64,000 bases of DNA from Sweltsa coloradensis (Eukaryota; Arthropoda; Insecta; Plecoptera; Chloroperlidae): positions 682,001 through 746,000 of the forward strand of contig JAMZAV010000024.1 of assembly GCA_024449915.1 (NCBI GenBank). Reading direction: 5' to 3'. A program made the translations under genes and the position numbers. Below the pieces are notes generated by a model. The model saw only the letters and a program-made list of their open reading frames with translations, did not search any database and was not told the DNA's origin. How positions within the stretch are numbered: the stretch's first letter is position 1; the number at the start of each line of letters is the position of its first letter. Of the stretch, positions 35,021-44,965 are shown piece by piece.

Positions 35021-37086
35021 TAGAACCATCGCGGCAAGAAAACGTTTTTCCAAACACGAAGACAAAATATACACATTAATTTAGGTAGATTTTGTAAATT
35101 GTGTTGTTTACATAATATCAAGATCTCTTTTGCGGGCAACCGCATTGCACATAGATAATGATGCCTCCTACATCGTGTAGCGTGGACTTCAGACCCTGTC
35201 TTAGTTTTTCATTCTTTAATCCCTTATAATCAGGTCTTCGCTGAAAAGATTAGAAAATATTGAGCATGGAATGGGGTGGGGTTTTCTCCTCCCTCAATTA
35301 CCCCCCTTCTCAGACCATCCTCCCCTCCCCCCCTCAACTCTTACTCTTTTCCTCGTCTTAAGTACGGGGCTTAAATTGTTAAAAGGGACAACGAGAAAAA
35401 TTACGCACAGATTTTATATTAGTGGATGACTACCAAAAATCTTGTTTGATATCCCAAGTTCCTTGCTTTATTACTCCTACTCATTTAGAAAAACACTGGG
35501 GTGTTTTTTTGCCGATTAGCTGGAGAGTTGTTATTTCTCTTTTTTAATCCTTGGGCTTAGAGTTTGAATAACATTTATTTCCAAATTTTGTAACTTTCCG
35601 TCGGTTTAAGTCTGCTTTAAAATACCGTTGTTTCAATGTAGTACGCACATATAATATGGGAAACGAGATATATTAAAAGAATAGCCATTAACGCAAATTA
35701 ATTGTTAATTGTGAACATAAATCTTAAACAAAATGTCAATAAAGTGAATTGGAATGTGATAAGTGTACATTTTTCAAAAATCAGTTCACCAACAAACCAG
35801 CTAAAGTTTAAAATTCATTTCTCGACCGCTCAGTTATGTTTTTTAAAGTTATTTTAACAATACAATGTCATTCTACATTACAATTATTAATTTTAAAAAA
35901 TAATCACAATATTTCAGCTGCTTATCTGGAGCCACTGACAAGTGTAATTGTAATAATAATGTCGAATGACATTGTTTTGTTACTATAACCTGTCCAAAGG
36001 AATTTTAAAACTTCAATGATGGTAATCAGTTAAGAAGAAAGTGTTTTAAACAAAAAAACAGTATTGCTTGTTCTGCTTGCACTCAACGCTTACACAATCT
36101 TAAAAATAAATGCCCCTTGTAGGTTTCTCATAGAAGGACATTAACATGCCCAGACGACAGTACGCTGACAAAAAACTTGGCCAATCAATGTATATAATGT
36201 TACAATAAAAATAACACACACGTTATTTTTTTAACTATAGAAATTAATATAGGTACAAAAAAGATTTTAAAAACTTCAATAGTGTGCAACTAGAAGCTCT
36301 GCTATGTCAACGCACCAACTTTTTCTGGTGACCAACAAACAGAGCTGTGCGTTACAAGATTGTGTAGGAGTTCATCTCAAATAAACCGTTGTTAAGGATT
36401 TACAGTTTATTCATTGCAAGTAAAAAATATACGAATACTTGCATAATATAATGAGAATCGATATGTATTTTTTGATTGACACTTTAGTACAATAGTAAAC
36501 GTCGATTGTTATCTTGGCTTCATAGTGAACGTAATTAGCAACTACCTAAATTGGGATTTGCGCTGTGGCTACTATTATTGTAAGACCATGAACTAAGGAT
36601 TACAATCTAGAATGAAGCGGCGCCGCGAGGAAAAAAAGTTGCCTATTTTTGAAAGCTTAATTTAAAATTCAAAATGGTTTTTCGTTTGACTGGTTAAGCG
36701 TAGGAAGGGTTACACCCCCATTAACGGAGGATTACCATGTCTCAAGGGGTAACTCAGGGCTTCAGGCTTGAGTGTATGAGTGTGGGGGGGGGGGGGGGGT
36801 CGAGGGGCTCTAAGATATCGTAGGACGCATCGCGCATCAAAATATTGCAAGATCAAGATGTTGATTTAAAAATAAATTCACAGTCGATATTAGTATTTGT
36901 GTTTTATATTGACTAGACGTCAGCGCCGAATATTGAGTCAAAAATATATGTTATATTTACTTCTGTGAAATAAATGAATGCGTTGACAACATGTCTCAAA
37001 ACAGAATAGCTTTTCATCAAAACGACAGCTAAGTAAATAATATAACGTGTTTCATTTATCAATTTTGACCAATATTTGCATTTAAA
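35021..37086. other. 2 kb without a recognised gene
   Basis: Contains a polypyrimidine patch (35285-35356) and a G16 run (36784-36799). Otherwise AT-rich with nothing recognised. Confidence 0.45.
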
Positions 37087-37358
37087 AAGCTTTCCTATAA
37101 GCAAAACTTTTCTGTCCGTCCGTCCGTCTGTGCATGAGTCACACTACCTCCTATTGGCATGCACTTATTTGTTGACATCACCCTTCAACAAGGATTACAT
37201 AGAATGTATTTGTGTCCTAGAGTCTAGCAATTTCCCTTACCCGGCACCTCCACCAAAACTTTCAAGGCTCAATAATTTTTTATTTATGTCTTCTCTTTCG
37301 ACTAACTGTTGATTAAGTAGTATCTTCGTTCCCTATTGTTGGTACTCCCGTACTTGTA
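37087..37358 (+). repeat. Family A dispersed repeat, best plus-strand reference, copy 11
   Basis: Ordered landmarks: AGCTTTCCTATAAGC, CTGTCCGTCCGTCCGTCTGT, GAGTCACACTACCTCC, GGCATGCACTTATTTGTTGA, CCTTCAACAAGGATTAC, TTACCCGGCACCTCCACC, TTTCGACTAACTGTTGATTA and TTCGTTCCCTATTGTTGGTA, ending CTCCCGTACTTG. Length about 270 bp. The frame at 37076-37312 is a by-product. Confidence 0.75.
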
Positions 37359-38039
37359 TTTTTAATCATTATACATTCATTGCTTGCTTTTGCTAAATGA
37401 GCCAAGATTCTTTAGGACCATCTTATCTCGTACTATTTATATTGCCGTCTCGTGTTTTTGTTTAAATGTTATTGATTTGCATAATCTGTCGAACAGAACG
37501 AATTTAAATAATGAACCAAAAATTTAACACAATTTTGCATTCAGGCGACTTAAGCCCTTTTAATCCCCAGTTTACTATTTTATACTTTGGATCACTTCTG
37601 TTCAATCAATCAAAAATCAATCAATCAATCAAAAACCTTTTAAACTGAGTAATGCTACTCTTTGTTTTGTTACCTTCATTAAAAATAATTTACGTATTTT
37701 ATTGATTGTATTATCGGTCGTTAATAAAGAAGTGAAAACGACTTAACTAGTTGATACATAATTCCAATAACATTCCCTCGGGTAGTAATATTATGCTGTT
37801 CTCCCGCCCCTCTAAATCGCTGCGTGGTAGGCAATACAGACGGCCCTTTGAAGTCGTGGATATCGCAATTGTAACGTCCTCGTCTCAATGACCTACAACT
37901 CTACGCATAAAATATGCAACTAGCGGCATATTAATATTTGTATTAGCATTATTGTCATTGCTATAAAATATGTTAGTATGTGGCTTTCTTCCACTTTTCC
38001 TTCTAATTATATTGTAGGGTAGGACGATGAGTGGTGATT
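37359..38039. other. Unassigned stretch with (ATCA)n
   Basis: A short, interrupted ATCA tetranucleotide repeat lies at about 37602-37632. Nothing else recognised. Confidence 0.45.
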
Positions 38040-38110
38040 ATGTTGATGGAGTACAGGCACCTTTGTATTTTGAAAGATTTGAACCTACGTCCTATAGAGT
38101 AATACGTCTT
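38040..38110 (-). repeat. tRNA-like fragment
   Basis: Minus strand: A-box-like GCGGTGGCTCTTAAAGACG and B-box-like TAGGTTCAAATC in correct order and spacing. Likely a SINE head. Confidence 0.4.
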
Positions 38111-38406
38111 TAAGAGCCACCGCAGACATAATTATAATCAGACTTGCCAATTGCCATTATAATAATAATAATTATTAAACTATTTAAACAATTAAACTCT
38201 ACGAACCTGTAGGAATTAACAAATGATAAATTCACATAAAATACAATTGAAAACAGTTACTCTATTGGTTGTGGTTGTGTACGATGAGTTAATTTGATTC
38301 AAGGCACTTCCTCGTCAAAACTTCTGCGAATTAATATATGAACAGAAAATCAACTTTTCAGTGGGGTAATACAATAACTCTATGTCTCGTACTCCTTCTC
38401 AGTATT
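38111..38406. other. AT-rich spacer
   Basis: AT-rich sequence before the 73-bp array; nothing recognised. Confidence 0.4.
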
Positions 38407-39000
38407 GAAGACTGGAGTTTGTGCAGTGGAAGCTGGAATAACCTCTGGAACAACGATCCCGCACCGTGAACAACCAGGAGAAGACTGGAGTTTGTGCAAT
38501 GGAAGCTGGAATAACCTCTGGAACAACGATCCCGCACCGTGAACAGCCAGGAAAAGACTGGAGTTTGTGCAATGGAAGCTGGAATAACCTCTGGAACAAC
38601 GATCCCGCACCGTGAACAACCAGGAGAAGACTGGAGTTTGTGCAATGGAAGCTGGAATAACCTCTGGAACAACGATCCCGCACCGTGAACAACCAGGAGA
38701 AGACTGGAGTTTGTGCAATGGAAGCTGGAATAACCTCTGGAACAATGATCCCGCACCGTGAACACCAGGAGAAGACTGGAGTTTGTGCAATGGAAGCTGG
38801 AATAACCTCTGGAACAACGATCCCGCACCGTGAACAACCAGGAGAAGACTGGAGTTTGTGCAATGGAAGCTGGAATAACCTCTGGAACAACGATCCCGCA
38901 CCGTGAACAACCAGGAGAAGACCGGAGTTTGTGCAATGGAAGCTGGAATAACCTCTGGAACAACGATCCCGCACCGTGAACAACCAGGAGAAGACCGGAG
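38407..39000 (-). repeat. 73-bp tandem array, 8 copies, open in three minus-strand frames
   Basis: Units begin GAAGACTGGAGTTTGTGCAA at 38407, 38480, 38553, 38626, 38699, 38771, 38844 and 38917, with 11 bases of a ninth. One unit lacks a base (AACACCAGG at about 38761). Identity is very high. The unit has no stop codon in any minus-strand frame, and 73 is not divisible by three, so each frame cycles through all three translations: words such as LFQRLFQLPLHKLQSS, CGIVVPEVIPASIAQTP and CSRGYSSFHCTNSSLLL. Open frames of 176-208 codons result. This is most simply a minisatellite with accidental openness; no start context, promoter or partner supports a protein. Confidence 0.93.
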
Positions 39001-39439
39001 TAAGTAAAGTCTGTCCGTTCGACAACGACGTACGTAGGTTTTATATCGTATAAAGGTTATTTGCTTACTCGTTTCAGGAAGAAAGCAGGACTAATGAAAT
39101 GTTTGGCATAATCATAGTCATGCGGTCATGAACAATTTAACATTTTCAAAACTTTGAGTAATTGCTGATATTTCATCAGAATCAGAAATAGCATATTTAT
39201 TTTGCTGTTCTTGAACTTTTTGACAGGATCAGAATATTTAAAATTATAAAGTGTGTTATATTTATTTTTTATAAAAAAATAATGAAAATGTGTCATAATA
39301 GCTGCATTAATAAAAATAAAAATCTCCACAGAACAGTAACAAACAAACGTATGACTCATGTTTGATAGTAAATTTAATTTTTGCGAACGTGAATGTGATA
39401 AAAGTGAGCGCTGATAATAAAGGGGAGGGGTTATAACCA
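39001..39439. other. AT-rich unassigned stretch
   Basis: AT-rich; a 77-codon minus-strand frame at 39126-39359 is Ile/Lys/Phe rich and looks like chance. Confidence 0.4.
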
Positions 39440-39515
39440 GGTTGTGCAGCCAGCATATCGGGTGATGCAGTTCATATGGCCAGGGTTGTAATCCAGGCCC
39501 TTCACATTGTGGTCA
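39440..39515 (+). repeat. Degenerate tRNA-like fragment
   Basis: CAGCATATCGGGTGATGC followed by a B-box-like CCAGGGTTGTAATCCAGG. Weak match; a decayed SINE head is the likely reading. Confidence 0.3.
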
Positions 39516-40261
39516 GTCCACAGTATTTACCTACTCCCTCGATCAAGTTGCCTAATCAAGTGATATATAAACCCAAGCCGAGGTTAAAGTTATGTAAATA
39601 CCATAGAACACAGGAAACCACTAGCAATACACAGCTCAATTACTAACCGAAACCGTGCATGGGCGGGCCTAGATGGGGTGGCTGAACTTCACTAGGCAAT
39701 CAGATTCAATCATATTAAAATGGAACTGCTTTGATTTGCATTGGTTTTCTTTGGATTTATTTTAGTTTCGCTTATTTGTTTAAATCTTGAAAATGGCGGT
39801 GATCCTTACGTGGCATTATTTTACCCCTATCTAACAACCAATCATTGCCTAGAATTTCATCAGTTTGCGATGAAACAACAAGGCGTTTGTTCAGGTCATT
39901 AGTTGTTGACTGATTGCTGTGACTTATCCACGAATTCGACCTATTTATTCATGAGACTATTCAATAATAAGGTTGTTGTAAAACATATCATCTAAGGGTA
40001 GACGTTTTATTCCCAACCCTCATTTTACTTGTGTATATCCCAGAAAAACACTGGTTCCATAACTTAGCTAAAGATGTTTGAAATTTACGAGTACAAGTGG
40101 TTCCGAATGAACCATTCCAATTGTGGATCCCTGTGATATTGGCCAACCAACTGCCTGTATTTTAAATAGGGGTGGGCGCGCTGGTTTCCCAAGATTCACT
40201 CATCTATGACGCCAGGCAAAGGTTTCTCCGGAACGACTTGAATCTGTCGATTTGGTTGGTT
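39516..40261. other. Unassigned stretch
   Basis: Nothing recognised. Confidence 0.4.
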
Positions 40262-40323
40262 GGGAAACACTCCCGTAGGTGTAATTGTTATTTTTTACTA
40301 CAATTCAGAAATTAAAAATGTCC

Positions 40324-40395
40324 GCCCCAACCGGGAATCAAACCACGGATCTCCCGCATTCCAGGCAGGGGTCTTAACCACTAGACCACCAGGAC
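40324..40395 (-). tRNA. tRNA-like cloverleaf, left arm (pseudogene or SINE head)
   Basis: Minus-strand reading from 40395: acceptor GTCCTGG pairs with TTGGGGC, D arm GTC..GAC, anticodon arm CCTGC-loop-GCGGG with loop CTGGAAT, and a T loop TTTGATT. The T stem has mismatches (CGTGG against CCCGG). The loop places GGA at the anticodon (Ser reading), but the variable loop is short, unlike genuine Ser tRNAs. I therefore call it tRNA-like, not a functional gene. Confidence 0.45.
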
Positions 40396-40450
40396 GGGTA
40401 CATTTTAAGCTTTGAATTGTAGTTGCATATTCAGAGCTTAAAATGTACCC

Positions 40451-40522
40451 GTCCTGATGGTCTAGTGGTAAAGACGCCTGCCTGGAATGCGGGAGATCCG
40501 TGGCTCGATTCCCGGTTGGGGC
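40451..40522 (+). tRNA. tRNA-like cloverleaf, right arm (pseudogene or SINE head)
   Basis: Seventy-two bases: acceptor GTCCTGA pairs fully with TTGGGGC (three G:T pairs), A box TGGTCTAGTGGTAAAGAC, five-pair anticodon stem CCTGC/GCGGG around CTGGAAT (anticodon GGA), variable AGATC, and B box GGCTCGATTCC. The T stem shares the same two mismatches as the left copy, so both come from one already altered source. No CCA is present. Likely a SINE head rather than an active tRNA. Confidence 0.5.
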
Positions 40523-40778
40523 GGACTCTTTTAATTTCTGAATTGTAGTAAATATTGACTTGAATCTGAATTTAAAATATTTCATTAAACCTATGAACCA
40601 TTGGACCAAATAAATTCAAGAAACTGACGATTTCTTCTTCTCAAGCGTACTTAAATGGGATTTTTTTTTCACAGAAAAAGTGGAAAATTATACTTGCCAT
40701 AATTTGGTTTATGGCCATCTCTAAAATGATGTTTTCAATTTTGTTCTGACAACGAGTAAATATTATCCGTACATTTTT

Positions 40779-40961
40779 AGGGAGCGATGCTTCCCTACAC
40801 ACATTACTTTTCTGACCGTCCGTCCGTCTGTCTGGACGTGTGTCACGTCTCACGGTAAAACCGAACATGATCTCCGAGTGACATGTGTGTTTTGTTGGCA
40901 TTGCCCCACCATGTGTAGTGACCTAGGGTCAGAGGGAGGGGCCTATCTCCACCAAAACAGC
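40779..40961 (+). repeat. Family A dispersed repeat, left part, copy 12 (interrupted)
   Basis: Begins AGGGAGCGATGCTTCCC, then CTGACCGTCCGTCCGTCTGT, GTGTCACGTCTCACGG, AACCGAACATGATCTCCG, GTTTTGTTGGCATTGCCC and GGTCAGAGGGAGGGGCC. The foldback element at 40975-41274 lies in its 3' half; the remainder continues at 41288. Confidence 0.75.
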
Positions 40962-40974
40962 GATTATATTATAA
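40962..40974 (+). repeat. Left target-site duplication of the foldback element
   Basis: GATTATATTATAA, identical to 41275-41287. It lies inside family A sequence, which dates the insertion after that copy. Confidence 0.8.
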
Positions 40975-41274
40975 AACATTTTAGACTTTCGCGGCCCGAA
41001 TATATTAAAAAAGGTGTGAAACGGGTCATTTCGCCGCGTCGCGTGTTTACACTTACTGGTGTGTGAGTTCGACGTTTCGGAACCACTGTGGGATCCATCT
41101 TCAGGACGACTGCTTGTTGAAAGTGCGTTTACTCGTTGCCTCTCTCGTTCGGGATCGTGTTTGAATGCCTTGACCAATGGCAGTGGGGCTGGTCACGTGT
41201 GCGTCGTCTCACACACCAGTAAGTGTAAACACGCGACGCGGCGAAATGACCCGTTTCACACCTTTTTTAATAGG
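40975..41274. mobile_element. 300-bp element with perfect 65-bp inverted repeats
   Basis: Flanked by an exact 13-bp duplication. Left arm 41003-41067 (TATTAAAAAAGGTGTGAAAC to CTGGTGTGTGAG) and right arm 41208-41272 are exact inverse copies over 65 bases by eye. A left extension, AACATTTTAGACTTTCGCGG plus CCCGAATA, lies outside the arms, so the termini are asymmetric. On the minus strand the interior has CTGAAGA (41104-41098), a GGATCC..GGTTCC hairpin and GAAAC (41077-41073), the core words of a hammerhead ribozyme, though with one extra base before the hairpin and no clear stem III. Hammerhead motifs are known from Penelope-like retroelements, and long duplications with asymmetric ends fit a retroelement better than a cut-and-paste transposon. 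No protein is encoded, so it is non-autonomous. Relatives: 9862-10010 and 11495-11580. Confidence 0.8.
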
Positions 41275-41287
41275 GATTATATTATAA
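41275..41287 (+). repeat. Right target-site duplication of the foldback element
   Basis: GATTATATTATAA, identical to 40962-40974. Confidence 0.8.
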
Positions 41288-41373
41288 GTACCCGGCGCCT
41301 CCACCAACAATGTTTAAATATATACGTTATACAACTGTTGTTTCTCTTTCTATTTTGAGTATTTCTGTACCCG
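41288..41373 (+). repeat. Family A dispersed repeat, right part, copy 12
   Basis: Resumes at GTACCCGGCGCCTCCACCAA and runs to ATTTTGAGTATTTCTGTACC, the eroded family 3' end. It pairs with 40779-40961 as one interrupted copy. Confidence 0.65.
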
Positions 41374-42774
41374 TGTTTATGTTTTCATTTAACTGTATTT
41401 TCAATATTATGATTATGTAGATTTAAAATGAAGAAGAAGTGTTCTTACAGGCCTTAACCTGCCTAAATGGACCATAATCCATCTAGAAATCATTATCTAT
41501 TTGTTGAAAAACTCAACACTAAGCCGTTCTGTGTGATGAGTGTTTCGATAATATTTATTGTCAATCATATAATTTAGTAATTTTGAAATTACTGTCTGAA
41601 GTGAAGGAACGCGGGCTATGATTCCACAAAGTCCTTTACATTACTGTTACATGTATGAGGCACAGCTCGTTGTCTTGGATACATTGATGGTGTATTTGCA
41701 CGTTTTACAAACAAATATATTTAATAAAGGCTAATTATTTATGAATTTAAATAAGTTAAAGAAACATATCGGGTTCAGCATGACCCGGCAAAAATCTTTC
41801 ATGAGAAATAACATTTGCTATGCGTTTAAAAATATTGACTAATAATGAGTAATACTAATACCTACTCGTCCATCTTTCCTACACATATGATATTTTGTAT
41901 GAAATCTGACACTTAGGCCTAGTTCACTCATATATTATGGTAATTTTACGTTGTGATAAACATTTTTTGTGGTACTAATAGCTCCTTTAATTTCAATGAG
42001 AGTGTCATAAATGATCTCAAACAACCCCAATGTAACCATGTATTTCCAATCAATTATATCGTTACTGCATACGTGGACGGCTCACACACTCTTGCTATTG
42101 CAGTATGAAGATATGCCAGGCTATCATTCTATTAATGCAAACAAATTACAGGATAAGGTCGGTGCTTTAAAAATAACGTCATCTTCGTTCGACTTTCTCT
42201 TGTAAATTCGGCTTAAAATGGCACTTGCCACTAAACTTGTATTAAACTCCACTTGAGACTTAAAATACTGATGTAAATGATGGTAAGTTTTGTCTTGTAA
42301 TTCTACCCCCTTATGAGGATTGTTTTATTAAAAAAAACTTCCATTAAGTTGGAAGATTTAACGAGAAATATGTCGATGAATATTCATAAGAAAAGAGGCT
42401 TAAAGAATGTCTGCACATTTTTTTATTAACAAAAGCCCGTTCCAATGGTGTATATTTGAAAAGAGGAAAAGATGTATGATGTTTTTTTTTTAATGAAACG
42501 CAATAATATTCAGAAATAATCCAAGGGTCTTTTAGTCATTGAAAATACTTAATTGAAACTTACATATTAAGAACAAAATCTCTTCTCAAACATACATAAT
42601 AAAGATCGGAGACGATTTTTATATTCCTCAGAAAAGCGATGAATTGCCACGACTGTTAAGATGTTTACAAATCAGCGAGTAGATCAATTATTGAGAATTC
42701 CGATTTAAATCCCCTCAAAGGAAATTCATTCGTTTCTATTTGCGTTCGTAAGTGGGTGGAAGTGAGTGCAGGAA
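41374..42774. other. Unassigned AT-rich stretch
   Basis: Nothing recognised. A 64-codon frame at 42011-42205 has no motif. Confidence 0.4.
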
Positions 42775-42845
42775 ATGTCTTGCGCGGGTTTATGACGAGG
42801 CCGACGACTGCAGGTTCGAAACACGCCACGGTTCTATGCAGCCAC
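42775..42845 (+). repeat. tRNA-like B-box fragment
   Basis: GACGACTGCAGGTTCGAAACACG resembles a B box (GGTTCGAAAC). A polypyrimidine tract follows. Weak. Confidence 0.3.
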
Positions 42846-43154
42846 TTTTCCTTCTCTTTCTCTTTATTTCTCTTGTTGCCCGCTGTAGGTTTCCTGGTGT
42901 GGCCGTCTTCAGGCGACGTACTTGGTAATTAGGGTATTTTAGAGTATAGTTGTGATGGGAATGTTTCCGGGTTATTTCATATCCACTCGGCTGCTCACAT
43001 TACATATGGTTAGGACTAAGTTTAATAAATTTTCACTATTTAAAACGCATTTTTTTCAATTTATTGAATAAGCAATGAACATTGTTTTTTTTACTCGGCA
43101 TTGATTCATCGGATAGAAAATAACTAACGAAATAAAGATTTTCTGTGTTAAACG
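42846..43154. other. Unassigned spacer
   Basis: Starts with a polypyrimidine run (TTCCTTCTCTTTCTCTT) and is then AT-rich. Nothing recognised. Confidence 0.4.
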
Positions 43155-43306
43155 AGCATTTCAATTAGTATATTATGATAAATTAATTATTTTTTTAAAT
43201 TTACGCAATGCGGAGACCGGGGTTCAAGTCTCGGTACCGGGACTCCCACATTGCGTTGAATTTAAAAACATAATTCATTTATTATAATATACTAATTAAA
43301 ATGCTT
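43155..43306. mobile_element. Palindromic element around a tRNA T-arm-like sequence
   Basis: Arms at about 43155-43210 (AGCATTTCAATTAGTATATT to ACGCAATG) and 43249-43306 (CATTGCGTTGAATTT to AATTAAAATGCT) are imperfect inverted repeats of about 56 bp. The 38-base centre GGAGACCGGGGTTCAAGTCT onward is a B-box/T-arm-like sequence that is itself partly self-complementary. This could be a small foldback transposon or two inverted SINE remnants with a deleted middle; compare the layout at 40262-40560. Confidence 0.7.
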
Positions 43307-43394
43307 TTAAATTTTTTCAATTCCGCCTACAAGAGTGTGTCCCAATCAACCATATCAAGATCATTTATAGTGTCGATTTCGTCAGCATTGGCTT

Positions 43395-43450
43395 AATTTA
43401 ATGCTAACCGACGTAGTAAAGGGTGCGGATTCAATTCGCTTGATGACAAA
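43395..43450 (+). repeat. Weak tRNA-like fragment
   Basis: CTAACCGACGTAGTAAAGGG then GCGGATTCAATTCGC, a B-box-like word with T-stem symmetry. No full cloverleaf. Confidence 0.3.
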
Positions 43451-44214
43451 ATGTTTAAGTTCCTTTTCCTTATATTATTCTCTATCTCAAACATCATAAC
43501 CGCATTAATATATGCGTAAAATATGAGCAATTAGTTAGTCGGTGCGAATCGGTTAAGTAAGGTGTGGGTTGTGTCGTGTAGCGTCCTAGCGTCCTAGCGC
43601 CCTAACTCAGACCCTAGTAGTGGGTTATATGAAGTGATAATCCTCTTGCGGCTTAGGCGAAACCACACAATTGGTTATTCAATGTATCGTACACATGTAT
43701 TCCAATAAAAGCTTTAGAATACCTTCCTCAAGATTAGTGAGCGTGGTTCAATTTGCCTCAAAGTTCAAAATAAGCTTTCGTACTTACAGATCTACGGAGT
43801 GAATTAAATAGGCTCTCACCATCAAGTCTCCGGGCCTTGCAATCAATCCAAGCGCCTGAACATTCAGCATGGTGGACTCACACGTGCACCCTATTGGTTA
43901 CTGTAATGATTCCTATACTGATACATCGTGCATACTATGCGCTCAAGATGACTAATTGGTAGCTTGCATAATATGATAACAAACATTATTTTCATGGAGA
44001 TCGTGTTTCTTGCGTTACTTTAGCTATTCTAGCAGTGATCTCTTTACGAAGAGGACAAATACAGAATTACTTTGGGCCTGTTCCGCAACCGTATGAGTAT
44101 ATGTATGAAGATGTGGGACAATATTTAAATCACTGCATTTATTTTAGTCGTACCCGTATCCCTTGGTACCCTTTAGGATGTGCACCCAAACCATAACCGT
44201 AAAATATATTTCTT
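43451..44214. other. Unassigned stretch
   Basis: A small direct repeat (GCGTCCTAGCGTCCTAGCGC) occurs near 43580-43600. Nothing else recognised. Confidence 0.4.
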
Positions 44215-44515
44215 AGTGAGGGAGAAAAGCTTTCATATAATTTGTATCGCTGCTCGTCCGTCCAATACATGTGAGTGCCAACCACGTCTCACGATAGAAA
44301 CCGAATACGACGCCCGATTACATGCGGTTTTATTTGGTGTCATTGATCTTCAACCAGGAACAAAACGTTTTTTAAGAGATAGGGCGGCGGGATTTACTCC
44401 CAAAAACGTTTGAATATTTGTAATCCCGGCATCTCCACCATCAATATAGGCTAGAACAAACTAGGAACATTAACCCGCTACTCTGGGCTCTGCCGTACTT
44501 GACTACCCGTGCTTG
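44215..44515 (+). repeat. Family A dispersed repeat, near full length, copy 13
   Basis: AGTGAGGGAGAAAAGCTTTC, GCTGCTCGTCCGTCC, CCACGTCTCACGATAGAAAC, CGATTACATGCGGTTTTATT, GGTGTCATTGATCTTCAACC, CCCGGCATCTCCACCATC and CTACCCGTGCTTG follow the family order. The 77-codon frame at 44180-44413 is a repeat artefact. Confidence 0.65.
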
Positions 44516-44654
44516 ATTACATATAAATTCACTCTTCTGAATAGAATAAGTTAATTTATTTTAAAAATCGTTTTCTTTTGTAATTTTATAATTCTTCTAT
44601 TTCCAATGTAATTTGTGTAGCTCACAAAAATCATACCCTGTTATCAAAACGTGA

Positions 44655-44708
44655 GCATTTTCTCTTTTCCATCTCCTCCCCCAACCCCCCCCCCCTCCCC
44701 CTCCTCCA
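44655..44708 (+). repeat. Polypyrimidine/C-rich tract
   Basis: Runs of CTCC and a C12-type homopolymer block in an AT-rich setting. Confidence 0.7.
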
Positions 44709-44894
44709 CACACTTCTGCTTTGTTTCACATTGCATTCGTTTTCTATAGGTTACAACGTGTATTTTCTCTGCTAAGACTATTCCTCATTTCACAGTAGAT
44801 TCTAGCAGCTGGTACCACAACATGTGCCGTTAGTCTTCATCTGACAATATATTCGAGTACTTAGCCGGCCAAGACAATCGTCTTAGAACTTAGG

Positions 44895-44965
44895 ATGTGC
44901 AATCCTGATGTGAAGTTTGTCTAGGGGTTCGAGACCGCAGCCTGTGGTCGCAACGTCGAACCTTG
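44895..44965 (+). repeat. tRNA-like B-box fragment
   Basis: TCTAGGGGTTCGAGACCGC is a good B-box match; an A box is not clear. Confidence 0.35.

Larger units (their letters stand above)
40262..40560. mobile_element. Foldback element made of two inverted tRNA-like units
   Basis: Arms at 40294-40411 and 40435-40553 are inverted copies of about 118 bp, separated by 23 bases. Each arm holds a tRNA-like unit followed by the tail word GGACTCTTTTAATTTCTG and AATTGTAGTAAAT. The left margin CACTCCCGTAGGTGTAATTG is also found at 17655-17685. Direct flanking duplications are not clear. The structure suggests either two SINEs inserted head to head or a single foldback element that mobilises a tRNA-like sequence; the deleted copy at 17644-17775 with the same margins favours one unit that moved as a whole. 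Long minus-strand frames here (40298-40609) are repeat artefacts. Confidence 0.8.

Noticed and set aside
38407..39000. A CRISPR array or a real repeat protein of about 200 residues
   Set aside because: Units are contiguous identical 73-mers with no spacers, in a eukaryotic setting. All three reverse frames are open, so openness reflects the unit and not selection on one frame.
40451..40522. A functional Ser tRNA gene (anticodon GGA)
   Set aside because: Variable loop is too short for Ser, the T stem has two mismatches, and the unit sits in an inverted repeat with a near-identical partner carrying the same mismatches and a shared SINE-like tail.
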